From Gymnopilus junonius (lineage: Eukaryota; Basidiomycota; Agaricomycetes; Agaricales; Galerinaceae): DNA of 64,000 nucleotides. Below are positions 9,942-22,139 of the stretch, piece by piece; position 1 is the first letter of the stretch, and each line of letters opens with the position of its first letter. Location: assembly GCA_015501075.1 (NCBI GenBank), contig JADNYJ010000058.1:156283-220282 (forward strand). Direction: 5' to 3'. Below the pieces are notes generated by a model that worked only from the letters and a program-made list of their open reading frames with translations, did not search any database and had not been told where the DNA came from. The position numbers and the translations under genes are program-made.

Positions 9942-10391
9942 TCAATTAGCGTAACAAGACAGCCGACTATAACAACTCGTCCTATAAATAGGACTCGTAA
10001 CGATGGTGTAGTATTGCGTGCAGTCGATGTGGACAAGGAGACGCAGTATGCCAGGTTTAGTTGAAGGTTGCTGCATGACTGTTAATTTCAGGATTCCAGG
10101 TGGTAATGTCATCAACATGATATTATACTTGTCCTTCATGACAGAGCAATTATTGCCCGACATGATGGTGTAATCCTCCAGGCAACCATTGGTGATAGTC
10201 CCAGGAGCGACATTGGTAGGCGAACCAGTTGAAGTAGACAGGCCAAGTAGGAGGTTAGAGCAGTCAGCCATGATCTCGGGATTCCAAGTGACGATGTTGG
10301 ATGAAGTGGTACTGAACTCGTCCTCCATGATGCTACAGGTGTCGCCTAATGCAATGGTGTAATATGCCAGACACCCATCTGTGATATTCAC
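9942..10391 (-). pseudogene. LysM-repeat protein remnant
   Basis: Two LysM-like modules can be read: CLAYYTIALGDTCSIMEDEF...SNIVTWNPEI and CLEDYTIMSGNNCSVMKDKY...DITTWNPEI. The second needs a frame change after KYNI. A possible third start (CTQYYTI) follows near 10020. Each shows the fungal LysM pattern: C, YT(I/V), GD(T/N)C, and a WNP(E) loop near the end, as in secreted chitin-binding LysM effectors. No signal peptide or clear start codon precedes module one, and the frame shifts, so it is a fragment. Confidence 0.75.
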
Positions 10392-10722
10392 ATTATCCGG
10401 CGGACCAGTATTAGTACTTCTACATTAACTTTCAGGACGGTTCACTGACACTATCTTTTTGCTCCAAAATCCGTACAGGTAGTAGTGGCCTAGAAATAGG
10501 CCAGATCATCTATGAGTCGACCACCACCACACTGGCCTGGACACTTAAGCTCGCGAGTCAAACTCTGAATAACAGATGAAATTTACAGGTCACTACATAA
10601 TACATTGCCAATACAACACACTATACTCTTACAATGCCATACATACTACATTCATTCACTTACCAATTGTAGAAGACAAGAGTGCATATTTCAATTGATT
10701 TACGAGAGGAGAACCAGCGGGT

Positions 10723-11480
10723 GTGTTAGGGTGGCTCATAAGCAGTTGGATTTCATTTTTACCAATACACGCTGCTGGTGATCATATGCAAGCGATGAAG
10801 ACTGGAGAGCCTTGTACCGTCATGGACAAGGTAATTTCATCCTACACCCCTACCCTCCGCGCCCTTGAATATGCACGGAAGTCAGCCAAAGACATGTCGT
10901 TAGCTGAAAAATCCCACCCAAGTACTGCTGTATTAATCAGCATGCCTACTACTCCTGATGACCAGGACCTGACAAATGTATCAAAGGAAGTTGCTTCTGT
11001 CAAAGAAATCATCCATACCTTCTTCCAGGTCACCAGTTTGGAGCATCCAAGAAGACAGGATGTCATTCCTCTACTGAAGCAAGTATCTGTCGCCCATTTG
11101 CTTTCATGGTGTTGCCGACAGCAGTGACCCTTCTCTCAGCAAGCTCAAACTCCAAGACTGGAAGCGAAATCCTCTCGATGTTTGCTTCCTACTTTGCAAT
11201 TCATTTGACTGGCTTAGATTGTCTACTTTCTGCCTGCGAAACGGTGCTCAACAAAGTTACTCAACTTTGAGAGGAATCTATTCATCCATCTTGCAGCATT
11301 CCAGATGGCAGGTGTTCCTTACGCCATTGCTCAATGTGGAATGTCCGAGGACAACACTTCTGTGCAGATAGCCAGTGACTTCTACTTCCATCTTGCTGTA
11401 GAACAGAATTTAACTTGGAGAAGTCTGCAGAGGCTTTGCACTATGCTACTATGAAGGCCCGAACGCAGGTATAGATGCGA
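10723..11480 (+). pseudogene. CHAT-domain protein remnant (caspase-like fold)
   Basis: The plus strand encodes TAVLISMPTTPDDQDLTNVS followed by KEVASVKEIIHTFFQVTSLEHPRRQDVIPLL, then in other frames CLLSACETVLNK, HLAAAFQMAGVPYAIAQCG, QIASDFYFHLAVEQ and SAEALHYATMKARTQ. These are the ordered blocks of the fungal CHAT domain: the S-M-P-T-T-P-G strand, the LSACET catalytic-cysteine block, the hLAAAFQ.AG helix and the DFY..L end. CHAT domains are caspase/separase-like and usually follow TPRs. The TPR part is absent here and at least three frame changes are needed. Confidence 0.75.
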
Positions 11481-11625
11481 CATTTTAGGGAGCATTTATT
11501 CATTCCAGTGCTTGATGGCTGGATCTCCTTCATGGGCAACAGACGTAGTATCATTAGCAGAAAAACTTCTACATGACATGCGGTAGTACGAACTTGTATG
11601 CAAATGCGTCTATAGTTTGTGTTGG

Positions 11626-14600
11626 CTATGAGATGAAAGGTTCGGTGGTAACAAATGAATCCAGGGTATCTTGTATATGTAAATTACTTTTATTGCTTGA
11701 CGCAATGGCAGACAGAAGGATGTCATAATCCAGCTTTGCAGCTACGCAGAAAGAAACATCAATCGCTCGGTCTTTAACAAGAATGTAAGAAAGACAGACC
11801 TTTGAGAATGAGCTGAATAAACACCCTTGCTAGTTCAGGCTCTTCCATCTGCAATCGCTGGATGTCTTCATTACTAAACTTCCACAAGATGCAAGGCTGC
11901 TCAGCGATGACTGTGGCATTTCTCGGTGAATCTGACAAAGCAGACATCTCGCCGGCCAGCGTGCCAGCCACCATCGACTCTTCAAACCGCTGTGTAGGGC
12001 TCTCGAACTCATACATCGCCCGCAAAACACCCGACTCTATGATGTACAATCCGGTGGATGGATCGCCTTGTTTCCAAAGCACATATCCTGCTGGAATGGA
12101 TATACGCTGCAGGTATTTGCCAATAGGCCCGAAGAGCGTTGGGTCAATGTTCCCATAGGATGAGAATGCCTTGGTAAGTGTGTTGATTGGCTCAGACTTG
12201 ACATTAGGTCCAGTTTCTGAAAAATCTCTGTGGCGATCATCCGATCTCCAGCATCATGCAGATGAGAATGTCTCGGTGAGCGCACGAAAGAGCCGATGAG
12301 ATGGCTATATTCAATGTCGGCATCTTGCCGCCCAGGAACCACTGATGAGAATTAGTTAGACATCCTGCAGAAGAATAACTACTAATAAACATACTAAGAA
12401 AAGTTGCAGAAGTTTCAATTTTTTGCGACCTAAACCATGCATGCAGATACGCGTTTTCGGTCCCTATAAATGCAAAGAACCCATGAGCTTCGCCCAAAGA
12501 TCACTACTAAACACATTACACTCACACTCCATAGCATCATTAAACGTCAAGAACAACTCGACACCATGGGTTCTGAGTACCTCAACACTCCTCAAAGCCT
12601 TACCAATCGGCGAATCAATGGTAAATCCACAAAACACCAATGTGACCCTCTTGGCCGCCAACAGTCTCTGGATGCGCACAAATGCTTCAGCAGAAGACAT
12701 ATCCACGCCAGCGATGAGGGAAAGGTCGAGCATGAGGAATTGGATCGGCTGATGTAGCCAATAGGGCCCTTCCAAGAGATTGCGGATGGTTTCTTCAACA
12801 TAGGCAATAGTGCGAAAAATAGAAACCCTGAATGAATATATTGCACTAAGAATGAAGAAATACCACAAGATTGTTATAAAACCCACCTTGAAGACGAAGA
12901 ATGGTCGTTTGTTTTGACACCTCGCAGATATATGCGCGTTGCAAGCTCGGCCGGCGTACTGCAGACACCGCCAAGTCTCCTGTATACATAGCACGTACAC
13001 TCCGCAGCTGAGAGTTCTGCACAACGAAGAAGAAACCTATACAGAAATGGCACAATCAGCAACCAAAAAACCAAAGACAGAGCAGCAGCTACTCACAGCA
13101 AACAATGATCCCAAATAAAACACCGATGACAAAGTCCCAGACAGTCATACAAACCATGATGCTGACGATGGTGATGTACTCTGACCAAGTAACATGATGT
13201 CGATTATCCCACAGAGCCTCTTTGACAAGATCAATTCCCAAAACATAGATGAGAGCACCAACGACAAGAACGGCTGAACAAGCGGAAAAGCGTCAGTCAT
13301 AAGTCAGAGAGTGAAACTAGGGTCACGTACGTATAAATGCAATAGGTCCAGTCCCCATGATGAGCAAAGCAGCAGTAGCGACAGCAAGCAAGAATCCAGC
13401 GATGCGGTTGTCTCCGCCAACGCGATAAAATCTAACAATCGAATCATGAGACTTCTTTTACCACAGAGGAAGATAAACAGCATACAGAAGGGTGTTTACA
13501 TAGATGAGGTAGTTTGGACTAACAGATAACATAGTGTCAGAAAGTGGTCCTAGCTGAGAGATTGAATCTAAAAAGACATACACGAAACCAAAGATACCAG
13601 AAAGGAGGTTAGAATAGCCATGTGCAATGAGTTCCTGGTTAGTATCGATGTCGATATTGAGAGAAACGGCTAAAGGAGGATAAGCAACTCTGGTTATCCG
13701 AACTAATAGCAATGGCTTACCAAGAGCAGGAACATTCAATGGCAGATGCAAGATGTTAAAGAATAGCCTACAAGGTTCAATGATCTTCAGAGCAATATTC
13801 AGGTAATGACTACACATCATCCATGTACAAAGTGAATTGTGTGGGCAACATCGACCATAAAGAACTATATCTCACAAGCCCAAAGTCTACAATCGACAGA
13901 GAGAGAAAGGCGCATCAGCAACAAGTCCAAAAAAAAGTTCATAAGTTGACACAGAGAACGCACCAAAGTAAGACCAGAATTTATACCAAGGCTCATGCGC
14001 CGCAGCACCCATGTCAAATATCCATCCCGTCTTACGCAGACCTTCCAGATCCAACCCAGCAGCAAATACAACAACGTAAAAAACAACAGGAATAAAAATA
14101 AAATCTACAAACATCTATGCATCACACAATCAGAACTCAATGCTGAAACCGAAAAAAAAAAAAGAAGAGCCACTCACAAGCCGGAAAGATGAGCTGATGG
14201 TGGTATTTGTGCGTGATCACTCTCAGGAGGATGGCAAGAGCCAAAGGCAACGTCCACAGAAGCAAATTATGCCGGTCGAGGAACATGAGCTGGAATGTGT
14301 CCCATGACAAGTTAAAGTCGTCATCTGGTATACGCATGCTAACAGTCAACCTAAGTAGCACATAATATTAATAATCAAAACCCCTTGAAAGCTTCGGAAC
14401 AAAATCTAGACAAGACCCACCCAGTCTTGATCAGAAACGCGCCAACACCACCAATGCATCTATCGAAACAAAAGATCAGCACAAACGTATCCCAGCTGAC
14501 CATGGGCACACGACCACAAATCTGCAGATTCTTTACGTACCCCACTAGAATATGACGTGGGAAGAACCCCACCACTACCCCAAGCTTCAGAGCGCCGAGG

Positions 14601-14860
14601 AAGAAGAACGTCAGGCCTAAGTTTAGGTAAATTCAATGAGACGGGGTTTGTAAGACTCGATGGGAAGGCACCAGCTTACCGGTGAGGATTGAGCTCAGGG
14701 CATACGCCACGAGTGTCGTAGCGATGATCGCTCTGGGGTCATCTTCGCCGATCTGATTCGCGATGCTCATGGCTAGAACATGGAAGAAGGGCTGCGTAGC
14801 AAGTAGGATAAAAAGAATATCAATCAGACTCCATTGCCTTCAGAATAGAACAGAATAGAA
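11626..14860 (-). CDS. SulP/SLC26-type transporter with STAS and cNMP-binding-like domains, N-terminus missing
   Basis: Many exons with clean GT...AG borders run down the minus strand. From 14820: [100 protein letters not shown] and [22 protein letters not shown] segments (membrane helices). Then a STAS domain near 12464-12760 ([20 protein letters not shown], then VTLVFCGF) and a cyclic-nucleotide-binding-like barrel near 11800-12130 ([35 protein letters not shown]). The last exon (11626-11741) ends in a TAG at 11626. The architecture matches fungal YGR125W/Vsb1-like vacuolar SulP proteins. The first helices normally expected are not found above 14860. A small exon MMMISKQKREKKA with donor GTGAGT near 14910 could be a substitute start. 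Either the gene is 5'-truncated or the head lies elsewhere. Confidence 0.75.
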
Positions 14861-15174
14861 TAGAAAGACAGAATTCCAACCAGAAAAATCAAACGTACTC
14901 ACTGCCTTTTTTTCTCTTTTCTGTTTGGAAATCATCATCATCTTTACCTCTTCTCTTCTTCTTTCTTCATTTCTACTTTTCTGCGTATCTTTGGGTGTTT
15001 GATACGCCATCGGTGGTCACTACTATTGGGTTTCCTCGTCGACATTGGATCGTCCTTTTCTCTTTTCGCTCATCCTGGTCATCATCATCATCCCCATCAC
15101 ACTTTTGCTTTTTGCTGTTCTTTAAACTCTGGTTCATCCTCCATTCTGTTTTTATTCTATCGCAACACAATTGA

Positions 15175-15378
<204 letters not shown>

Positions 15379-15531
15379 TGACTAATTCTTCCTAATTCCT
15401 TTCTTTTCTTCCGTACCCACCAAACCTTTCAACTCAACCAACTCAACCAAACCAAACCCGTCAACCAAATCCTTAAACCCAACCCAACCCCCCGAAAAAA
15501 AAAAACAGAAGTTCTCACAGTCCCAAAAAAC

Positions 15532-15840
15532 ATGAAACTCCTTGCCATCCCGCTCTTTGAGCTGTACGACAACGCGGCGCGGTATGGACCCCAGTTATCT
15601 GCTATTTCCACATTTGTTGTCCAGGTACGTTTTGGGGAATTATTTTTTTGTGCTTTGGTTTTGCGTTTGTTTTATTCTTGTTCTGGTCACATGTTGCTTA
15701 ATCCTTCGTTTTCTTGGAGTGTCCTTCCTTGAGTGTCCTTGTGTCCTTTCCTCTTCGCGTGTTCTTCTTCAAAGTATTCAGTCCTCGAGTGTCACTGATG
15801 AAACCTTTGAAGGTATAATTTCATTTACCAATGATTGCAA
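15532..15840 (+). CDS. first exon(s) of an unrecognised host gene
   Basis: The ATG at 15532 follows about 250 bp of strongly C/T-rich sequence and a CCAAACC-rich leader, the usual promoter/5'UTR look of basidiomycete genes. The first exon reads MKLLAIPLFELYDNAARYGP, then QLSAISTFVVQ before a GTACGT donor at about 15625. A neighbouring frame reads SAIPHLLSRY, so a one-base insertion or a different splice is possible. A second exon may start after the CAG near 15780 (SSSVTDETFEG, donor GTATAA). Nothing convincing follows, so the gene may be truncated. It is divergent from the headless transporter. Confidence 0.4.
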
Positions 15841-17310
15841 TGGCATTTGTTTCTGTTTTCTGTTTTCTGCCCTTTTCTTTCGACCGGAACTTGAGGCTTG
15901 CCTATCATTTGCATGTGCATGTCCCCTCCCTCTCTGCAGAACACCCATTCTGCCCTTGTAGCCTCCCCGAAAAAAAATTCGCTCAACAACCTCGACTTTT
16001 GAAAGTCCAACCATTGGCTAATGCAAGTTGAATGATGAAACGAAACTTTGAAATGCGCACTCGCATTCACACTGGCCTCTAACTCTAACTCTGCAAGCTC
16101 CAAAGGCTATGACGACTGGACGGGTGGGCCGGAGAGAGCCCCTTGGCCTTTGAATGACTAGCTTTAGATTATTTTTGATTCTTGGCTTGGAGGAACTGTT
16201 CCAGTTGGACCCTTCAAGTTTTTTTTGCTCATGTAATAACCAGTCTTTTTTTCCCTTCTTTTGACGTCTCTTGTGTCTACCTTAAAAATGCTTTCGAGTT
16301 GCATAATATGTTAGATTGTTTGATTATAATAGTTCCTTTGGAATTCCACCTTTCCTTTTCGTCACTGATCACTGAGTGTTGCTGGGAGCTGGGCCTGCTT
16401 GTGCGTCGGGTTGGGTGAGAGCGAAGTTTAGTCCACCCAGTGACTTTGGTAATCCTAACTCAGGCATTTTTTGCATGATTCAGTGTATCCTTGTGCCCTA
16501 GAAGCAAAACTCCTGAGGGTAGGCCAAGTACTAGAGATTCGTCCACCAAGTCCGACTGTACAAAGAATGTCACTCGGCATTTACCCGAGTTGGTCCCCAG
16601 TGCAAGAGTGGATTACGGTGTTCCAGCAGGCAGTGATAAAATACTTCGTGAAGGATGTCAGGAGGAAGTTGACGGATAGGTCACGTAAGATAGACATGTT
16701 CATCAATTGAGTTTTGAATGGCATCCTCTTTGTCTCTAAGGTCAGCAAGAAGACCTCGAAGGCGCCGGATCTCTGCACGCGTCTCAGCCAACTCTTTCTG
16801 TGAATTTACTAATAGGTCCTAGCCATGAGTTCCGGTTACTTCTTCTTGCATAGTTGGGAAAATGTACAGCCTCAGTAGATGTAATTAAGTGTTCTTCTAT
16901 TAAGTGTTCTTCTATTCTTGATCAAATAAAAGAAAGAGGCAATGCAAAGACTGAGATGATTCAGAGCAACGACAAAGGAACGAGGTATGTCGAACTCAGG
17001 CTGCTAGCATTATTTGTTACATAAACATGATGCGGATCACATGGTCACTGTTGAAAGGGAGTGCCTAATGGGAGCTACTAGTAATCGGGCCTACTAGGAT
17101 ACTACAGCAACACTCACGACAGATCTCCTCAAGGCAAACTTTACTAGTCAGACCAATGACTCGATCAGAGAAGCGGCATACATCGCATTAACGACTCCCA
17201 ATCAGCGACTCCGTTGAATCACCACTGCGCTGCCAACGAATAAGTTCAAGTTACGAGGACCCTTTAGGGTTCTCGTTTTTAATCCTGGGGTTGGCTGGTT
17301 TGATTGCGCA
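15841..17310. other. stretch without a supported gene
   Basis: ORFs are short and not coherent. There is no repeat longer than about 20 bp except an ATTAAGTGTTCTTCT doublet near 16887-16915. It may be intergenic DNA or eroded sequence. Confidence 0.4.
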
Positions 17311-17311
17311 T

Positions 17312-17445
17312 CAAAACTGAGGGAAAGTTTCTTATCTTATCTACAAACTCAATTCTTCTCTCTCCAGAGTGGCTCTATGCCTGCTTGCACATCAAAACTG
17401 AGGGAAATTTGTACGGCAATTTCCCTCTTATCTTATCTATCATTC
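17312..17445. repeat. short direct duplication
   Basis: GCATCAAAACTGAGGGAAA occurs at about 17310 and 17387, and each is followed by a TCTTATCTTATCTA word. Spacing is about 75 bp. It lies just left of the long hairpin. Confidence 0.55.
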
Positions 17446-17553
17446 TCCAATGTACTTAGAAGGAAAAACCTTCTGAATTGCACATCTTTTATTCCTAACT
17501 CTCTGTATTTCTCAGAACTTTCATTCTCTGTTCAATGTAAAGTGTATCAAATT

Positions 17554-17749
17554 CACCCCTTCATGCTTCCTTACCTCGCTGCTAATCAAGAATATGCACA
17601 AAGTCATGGGTGCTGGCTCCACTTTTGCCATATGGCTACGATTTCTAGAATATAAATTGTAGCCATATACCAATGTGTGAGCCATCTAAGCACCACAGAC
17701 TTTGTGCGTATTCTTGATTAGCAGCGAGGTAAGGAAGCATGAAGGGGTG
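17554..17749. repeat. long inverted repeat (hairpin), possible foldback element
   Basis: The left arm starts CACCCCTTCATGCTTCCTTA at 17554. The right arm ends with its complement at 17749. The outer 50-52 bp pair almost perfectly (one mismatch seen in AATATGCACAAAG versus AATACGCACAAAG). Pairing continues less perfectly inward through GGTGC, TGGCT and CATATGGCTAC to a loop around TTTCTAGAATATAA near 17640-17655. Total length is 196 bp with no coding content. Confidence 0.85.
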
Positions 17750-17949
17750 TTTGCATTGTACGGATGCAGTATACATACTTGACAGTGTATAATTTGTAAG
17801 GCAAATTGAATATTGCCTACACAAGAAGATGGCAAAAAATACTATACTGGATCATCTTCCTCTGAATCCGTCAGACCTAAGTAGGATGAACAGTCTTCCT
17901 CTTCTTCTAACAGTGCTTCTATGGTCACATCAACTCCTCTGCCAAATGC

Positions 17950-19319
17950 TCACTGTGCCAGCTCATCGACCCTGCTTTGACTTGCTGCAATCTCATGCTG
18001 CTCATAGTTTTTCCATTCAAGCATGCTGATTGCAAGAGAAATCTTACGCTTTTCTAGCCTGGGTAGGTGGTTTGGTCCAAATATCTTGGCAATGTCGAAG
18101 ATCGGGAATGGCTGAAGTGCGAGGTCATCCAATGCTGCTTTGACCCCCTCGAGGGTAGAGCGTTTGGAGGCAAATGTTATGGATAGATCAGTCACGTTCC
18201 GAGCTCCCGTCATCTCCATCCACCTCTGAAGGTCAAACAGTATAAGAAATTTGTCATAGCTCTCGAAAGTCAAGGAAAGCTTGGTGACTTTGATGAGAAG
18301 GTCTGCAGTGATTGCATACAGATCTTCGTGACCTTGTCCAAATTCATATTTTCTAGGAGCCCATGGACACTCTGATCGAAATTTACTTCGAGCATATAAG
18401 CATTTGACGAAAAGGAAAAATTAGATGACTTACAGTGATAATTCGGTGACGTTCTTGCAATAGGTCTCAAGCAAGATGTATTGTTCAGGTGCACACTCAT
18501 GTAGGACTGCACTGAATGCTTTAGGGGAGCGAAGCCAAGAACGGAGTTGAGAGTCATATTCATGTGAATGTAAAGCCTATGTTGCCAGAAAGTGGCATAT
18601 CAGATGTGGTAGTGGTCGCAGCACAAAGAAGTTGAAGAGTCTGAAGGTTGGTTCGGCATAGTATCAGCTCTTCTGGAATATCATGGATGTTCTGGAATGA
18701 AAGGCTGGTGAGTGAGTCCTTTCACACCAGTGGATATAATGTCCTCGATAGGGTTTTGAATGGACCTTTGAGATTCAGTTCCGAAGATTTGCCTCCTCAA
18801 GGCCATGTACCAGTGTGATAACTTCCTCCCAGTTCATGATCTTGTTTGCCCTCCAGTCTATAGTGAGAATCTGCAAATGAGGAACAATGAGCTTCGAGTA
18901 TTTCAGCCACCTTTTGAGTGAGATGTCTGTATCCTTCCGACAGCGAGTAAGGTTTCATGTTCACTCTTTGAAGCATGCTTGACAGGCTGAAGCACACAAG
19001 GCCTTGCATGCTCAGCTGCAGGCACTCAAGTCTTTCTCACTGCTTTTCGTGGTTGGGAGTAGTCGCTAGCAAGATCTTCTAGCATTTTGTCGATGAGCTC
19101 CACTGGAAGTTGAGTCCCACGTGAAATGACTGTGGTTTTGCCATGAGATTTCCCTTCCATGTTGCCAAGTGCTGCACGGGTAGAATCATCATTGAGATGT
19201 GCGATGAATAGCATCGCTGGAGGCTTTGCTTTGCCTTTGACCATTGCAACAGGAGATGAGTTGGAAATACAAAAATAGAAAATTGGGGTCGACAAATCCG
19301 ATGAGTGGATGTATGACAT
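17950..19319 (-). pseudogene. F-box-like protein gene, probably broken
   Basis: The ATG at 19319 opens a frame that contains, near its end, GTQLPVELIDKMLEDLASDY, the LP.EL...I...L start of a fungal F-box. Downstream exons read SLSSMLQRVNMKPYSLSEG, ILTIDWRANKIMNWEEVITL and a leucine-rich segment at 17950-18273 (FDLQRWMEMTGARNVTDLSI; FPIFDIAKIFGPNHLPRLEK), as in F-box proteins with irregular LRRs. The F-box frame ends early at 19026 and segments need frame changes, so I regard it as decayed. F-box proteins act as SCF ubiquitin-ligase adaptors and are multicopy in Agaricomycetes. Confidence 0.5.
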
Positions 19320-19342
19320 TGTAATGCATCATGAGTCACCTC

Positions 19343-19368
19343 CATGTCTAAGGTCGAACATGCTTAGT
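19343..19368 (+). repeat. 26-bp hairpin-containing boundary motif, copy 1
   Basis: Reads CATGTC, eight variable bases, then GAACATGCTTAGT. CATGT and ACATG can pair. Copies 2 and 3 lie at 26547 and 39608 in the same orientation with no gaps. It is followed directly by TC. See the findings. Confidence 0.7.
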
Positions 19369-19614
19369 CATCGTTGATGATCACACGAGAACATCAAGTC
19401 AGCTTTTTTTGTTTATCTGCTTTCTGTCACTCAGGCTTTTCCCTGCCATTCCTTATCTCCTGTGTTCAATGTCAGTTATCTTGTTGTGATTTCTAGTACT
19501 TGGTGAAGGTGGATGCTGGTGGGGTAAGCTGTTCTTTCCTGCTATGTTATGTCTGTGTATTAATATACTCATTCTCTAAGGTAGTAATCATTTTCCGTAT
19601 CCATTATCTGACTG

Positions 19615-20560
19615 TTAACAAATAGTCATCTTCTGCATGCGTTCCACTTCTTCAGCCTCTCCATCCAACATCTCCCAAGCCATCCTCTTCAAGGTGAAAG
19701 TTTTCGTCTCCCGTTTCGGACTTCGTGCCTGTGAAATGTAAGCATTTGTGGTCAGTGCATCTAACTTTGTACTCACTGCCTTTCGTATGCTGTCATTAAG
19801 GAGGGTCAGGCTGCAGAGGTGTGGTGCGAACATGACTTTGCGACCTTTGGCAGGTGCACAATAGAATGCGAAGCCAACTTCCATGATGTTGCCGAGTTTG
19901 AAGGTGCTGGGTTCGATCGGTATGTATCTGACATAAAGGTTAAATGATATCTGAATGTTAACTTTGTTTTTTACCTTGCTCCATCCTTTTCTTCCACTCA
20001 TTTCGAGTATTTGACTTTGTTATCTGCCATATGAACCATGTTGTGACCCAGCAGCCCTCTGAGGACACCATCAGGATCAACGCCCAGCCCAAAGTCGAGT
20101 CCCCATTCAGTAGGCGTGTCCTTATGCAATGTGAAATACCAAGCGAAGAAGCTTAACGTGGGTTGACCCTCCCACAACCTTGTTTTGTTCATCACGAGCA
20201 CTTCACTGAAGTGATCGTCCAGCTGGTAGACAACGTCATTGAAGTGCCAGTAAGCATCCATGAAGTCGTTGCAATCCCCAAAGCCGGTGATGGTGACACT
20301 TTGTTGAAGGTGAATATGCTGTATGTTGTTGGTGTTTCTGCTCTCCCTGGTCATTCTTTTGTAGATGGTGAGTTGCTTGATGCTCCAGAATGCATATGAA
20401 ATGTGCACACGTACCTCGGGCTGACAGGCAGAAGCTTGAACGAGCACAAGACACCTTGCATATGAAAAACAGCTTCGACCTTTTCAAGACCCTCATCACT
20501 GGGTAGCTTGATGATTCACCAGGATGTAGGACTTTTGAACTTGGCGAGGACATAACTGTC
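19615..20560 (-). CDS. unrecognised Agaricomycete-type protein, multi-exon
   Basis: Exons on the minus strand read KLPSDEGLEKVEAVFHMQGV (ending at a GTACGT donor near 20415), then IHLQQSVTITGFGDCNDFMD, AYWHFNDVVYQLDDHFSEVL, TRLWEGQPTLSFFAWYFTLH, then IEPSTFKLGNIMEVGFAFYC and LTLLNDSIRKAVSTKLDAL. The segments join across clean short introns into one soluble globular protein of roughly 280-300 residues with no membrane helix or signal peptide. My impression is that this family is multicopy in mushroom genomes, often near transposons. I cannot name a function. An in-frame TGA or TAG in the first exon (after SPTSW) suggests it may be inactive. Confidence 0.5.
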
Positions 20561-21365
20561 ATGCTGGAATGGTGCTGTTTTGGTCAGTTCTCGATGGTTG
20601 CATTCAGTGTCACGTACGTCCATTTTATTAATCTGTTGAGGCCCGTCAACAGGGCTGTGCCCTCCTCTCAGGTCATAGAATCACTGAAGGACTTCGTCTG
20701 TGTGAGGAAGTCGTATGTAAGTCAGCTGCCTGCCTGTAAATGTAAGGATATGTGACTAACCAGCTTTTTTATGATCGTAGTCTGCATCCATGGCCTTTGT
20801 TCTGTCGCCTTGTGAGAGGTGGAGGAAAAAGGTCTGGTGGTGGCCTAAGTCATGTTATACAGTTATATGGATGAGGTGTAATATGGCATTGGGCGAGATC
20901 CAATGTGCACTTTGTACATGTCAACTTCTCCTCTTCATCGTCACTACAGTACTTTGGGGTTGGGGACGGGGTATTTTTTTCTTCCAAAAAAAAATGGGCT
21001 TCTCTTCAAGTGTCGCTTAGGCATGGAAGCTTCGCGCTTCTTCTCCGTTGTTGGTTTTGCCAGGGCATATTTTCATCAGTAATGCTCTTTTTGGCTCTTC
21101 GCATTCACTATTCGGCTTCACATCTTGTGTGCTGGCTGAGTAGATTTGCCTGGATTCCAGCAAGGCAAGACGTAGCACCGGAGTTTGCTCATTCTATTTG
21201 GATGTTGTTTCTGCCCATGCCTGCTACTCCTTTGCTCTTGTCCTGATTTTTTTTCGAACTAATTTTTGTCATCAAAGACGTTCCAGGGCTTTGTCTCTAC
21301 AGCTGATTCTGGCCTCGGCTCTTTGGTTCCCTTCCGTTTGGTTTCGGCTCCTGACCTGGGATCAA

Positions 21366-22017
21366 TTATCTCCTGGAGATCAACATTAGCTTCCTTGCAT
21401 AGCTTATTGCATCCCTGAGGAGTTTTCTGAGGCCTTCATTAGGCTTGTGGACCCATATGAATCCTGCCGCTATTAGCTCTGTGGCTAACTTTTTTGAGGT
21501 GACTACCTTGTTCTTGTACACATCTTCTGTGTTGTCTTGGAGGCAAATTGGTCTCTTCATGGGTGAGCTTCCCTTTTCTATGTGTCTTCCAATGTTCCGA
21601 TCATTATGATCCAAAGCCTTCCATGACCCTCTGATGATTCTAGGTCAGAACTATGCCTCATTTTTTTCCGAAGTCATATCATGGTATGGCTTCATGGTCG
21701 TACTCTGCTCTCTTGATTTTATTGCTAATCCCATAAATTTCCGAAGCTGTGGTACTTTAAAAGCTGAGTGTGTTTTCAGTACTTCCTCATCTTTCAGATC
21801 TGAACACTTATTCACTTGTGTTTTCTTTGCTTTCGAATCCTTCAATATGACTTCCCGCTCCTCTGCCAAAAATTTATGCAGTTCCACCATTGTCAAGAAA
21901 GAAAATGGTGGTATTGTGCTTCGAGTTAGCTCTGCAAGAAGGTACATTTTCAAGCTGACACTTATTGAATCTTGCAACTCATGTTCTTGGCCGGATACAT
22001 TAGCGATGCTCCTCTAA
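21366..22017 (-). CDS. unrecognised two-exon gene fragment
   Basis: The upstream piece (about 21990-21651) reads DSISVSLKMYLLAELTRSTI, FLTMVELHKFLAEEREVILK and VPQLRKFMGLAIKSREQST. The downstream piece (21614-21366) reads DHNDRNIGRHIEKGSS, TEDVYKNKVVTSKKLATELI and LRKLLRDAISYARKL. Both are helical, Lys/Glu-rich and read like real protein. No domain was recognised. The 20560-21360 gap between this and the previous gene has no convincing ORF. Confidence 0.35.
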
Positions 22018-22139
22018 TTCACCTGGTGCTCCTACCTATGCAGCCATTTTGTCTGGAGCCCGACCCAGGTAGAACGTTGATCCCCTAGCATATTGACTTG
22101 TATTGATGTGCATTATGCTAGTCCACCTCCTGTCGACAA

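Noticed and set aside
15542..15961. Plus-strand ORF of 139 codons overlapping the first exon
   Set aside because: It reads in another frame through an evident intron and C/T-rich DNA. Only the short SAIPHLLSRY piece is of interest, as a possible frameshift continuation.
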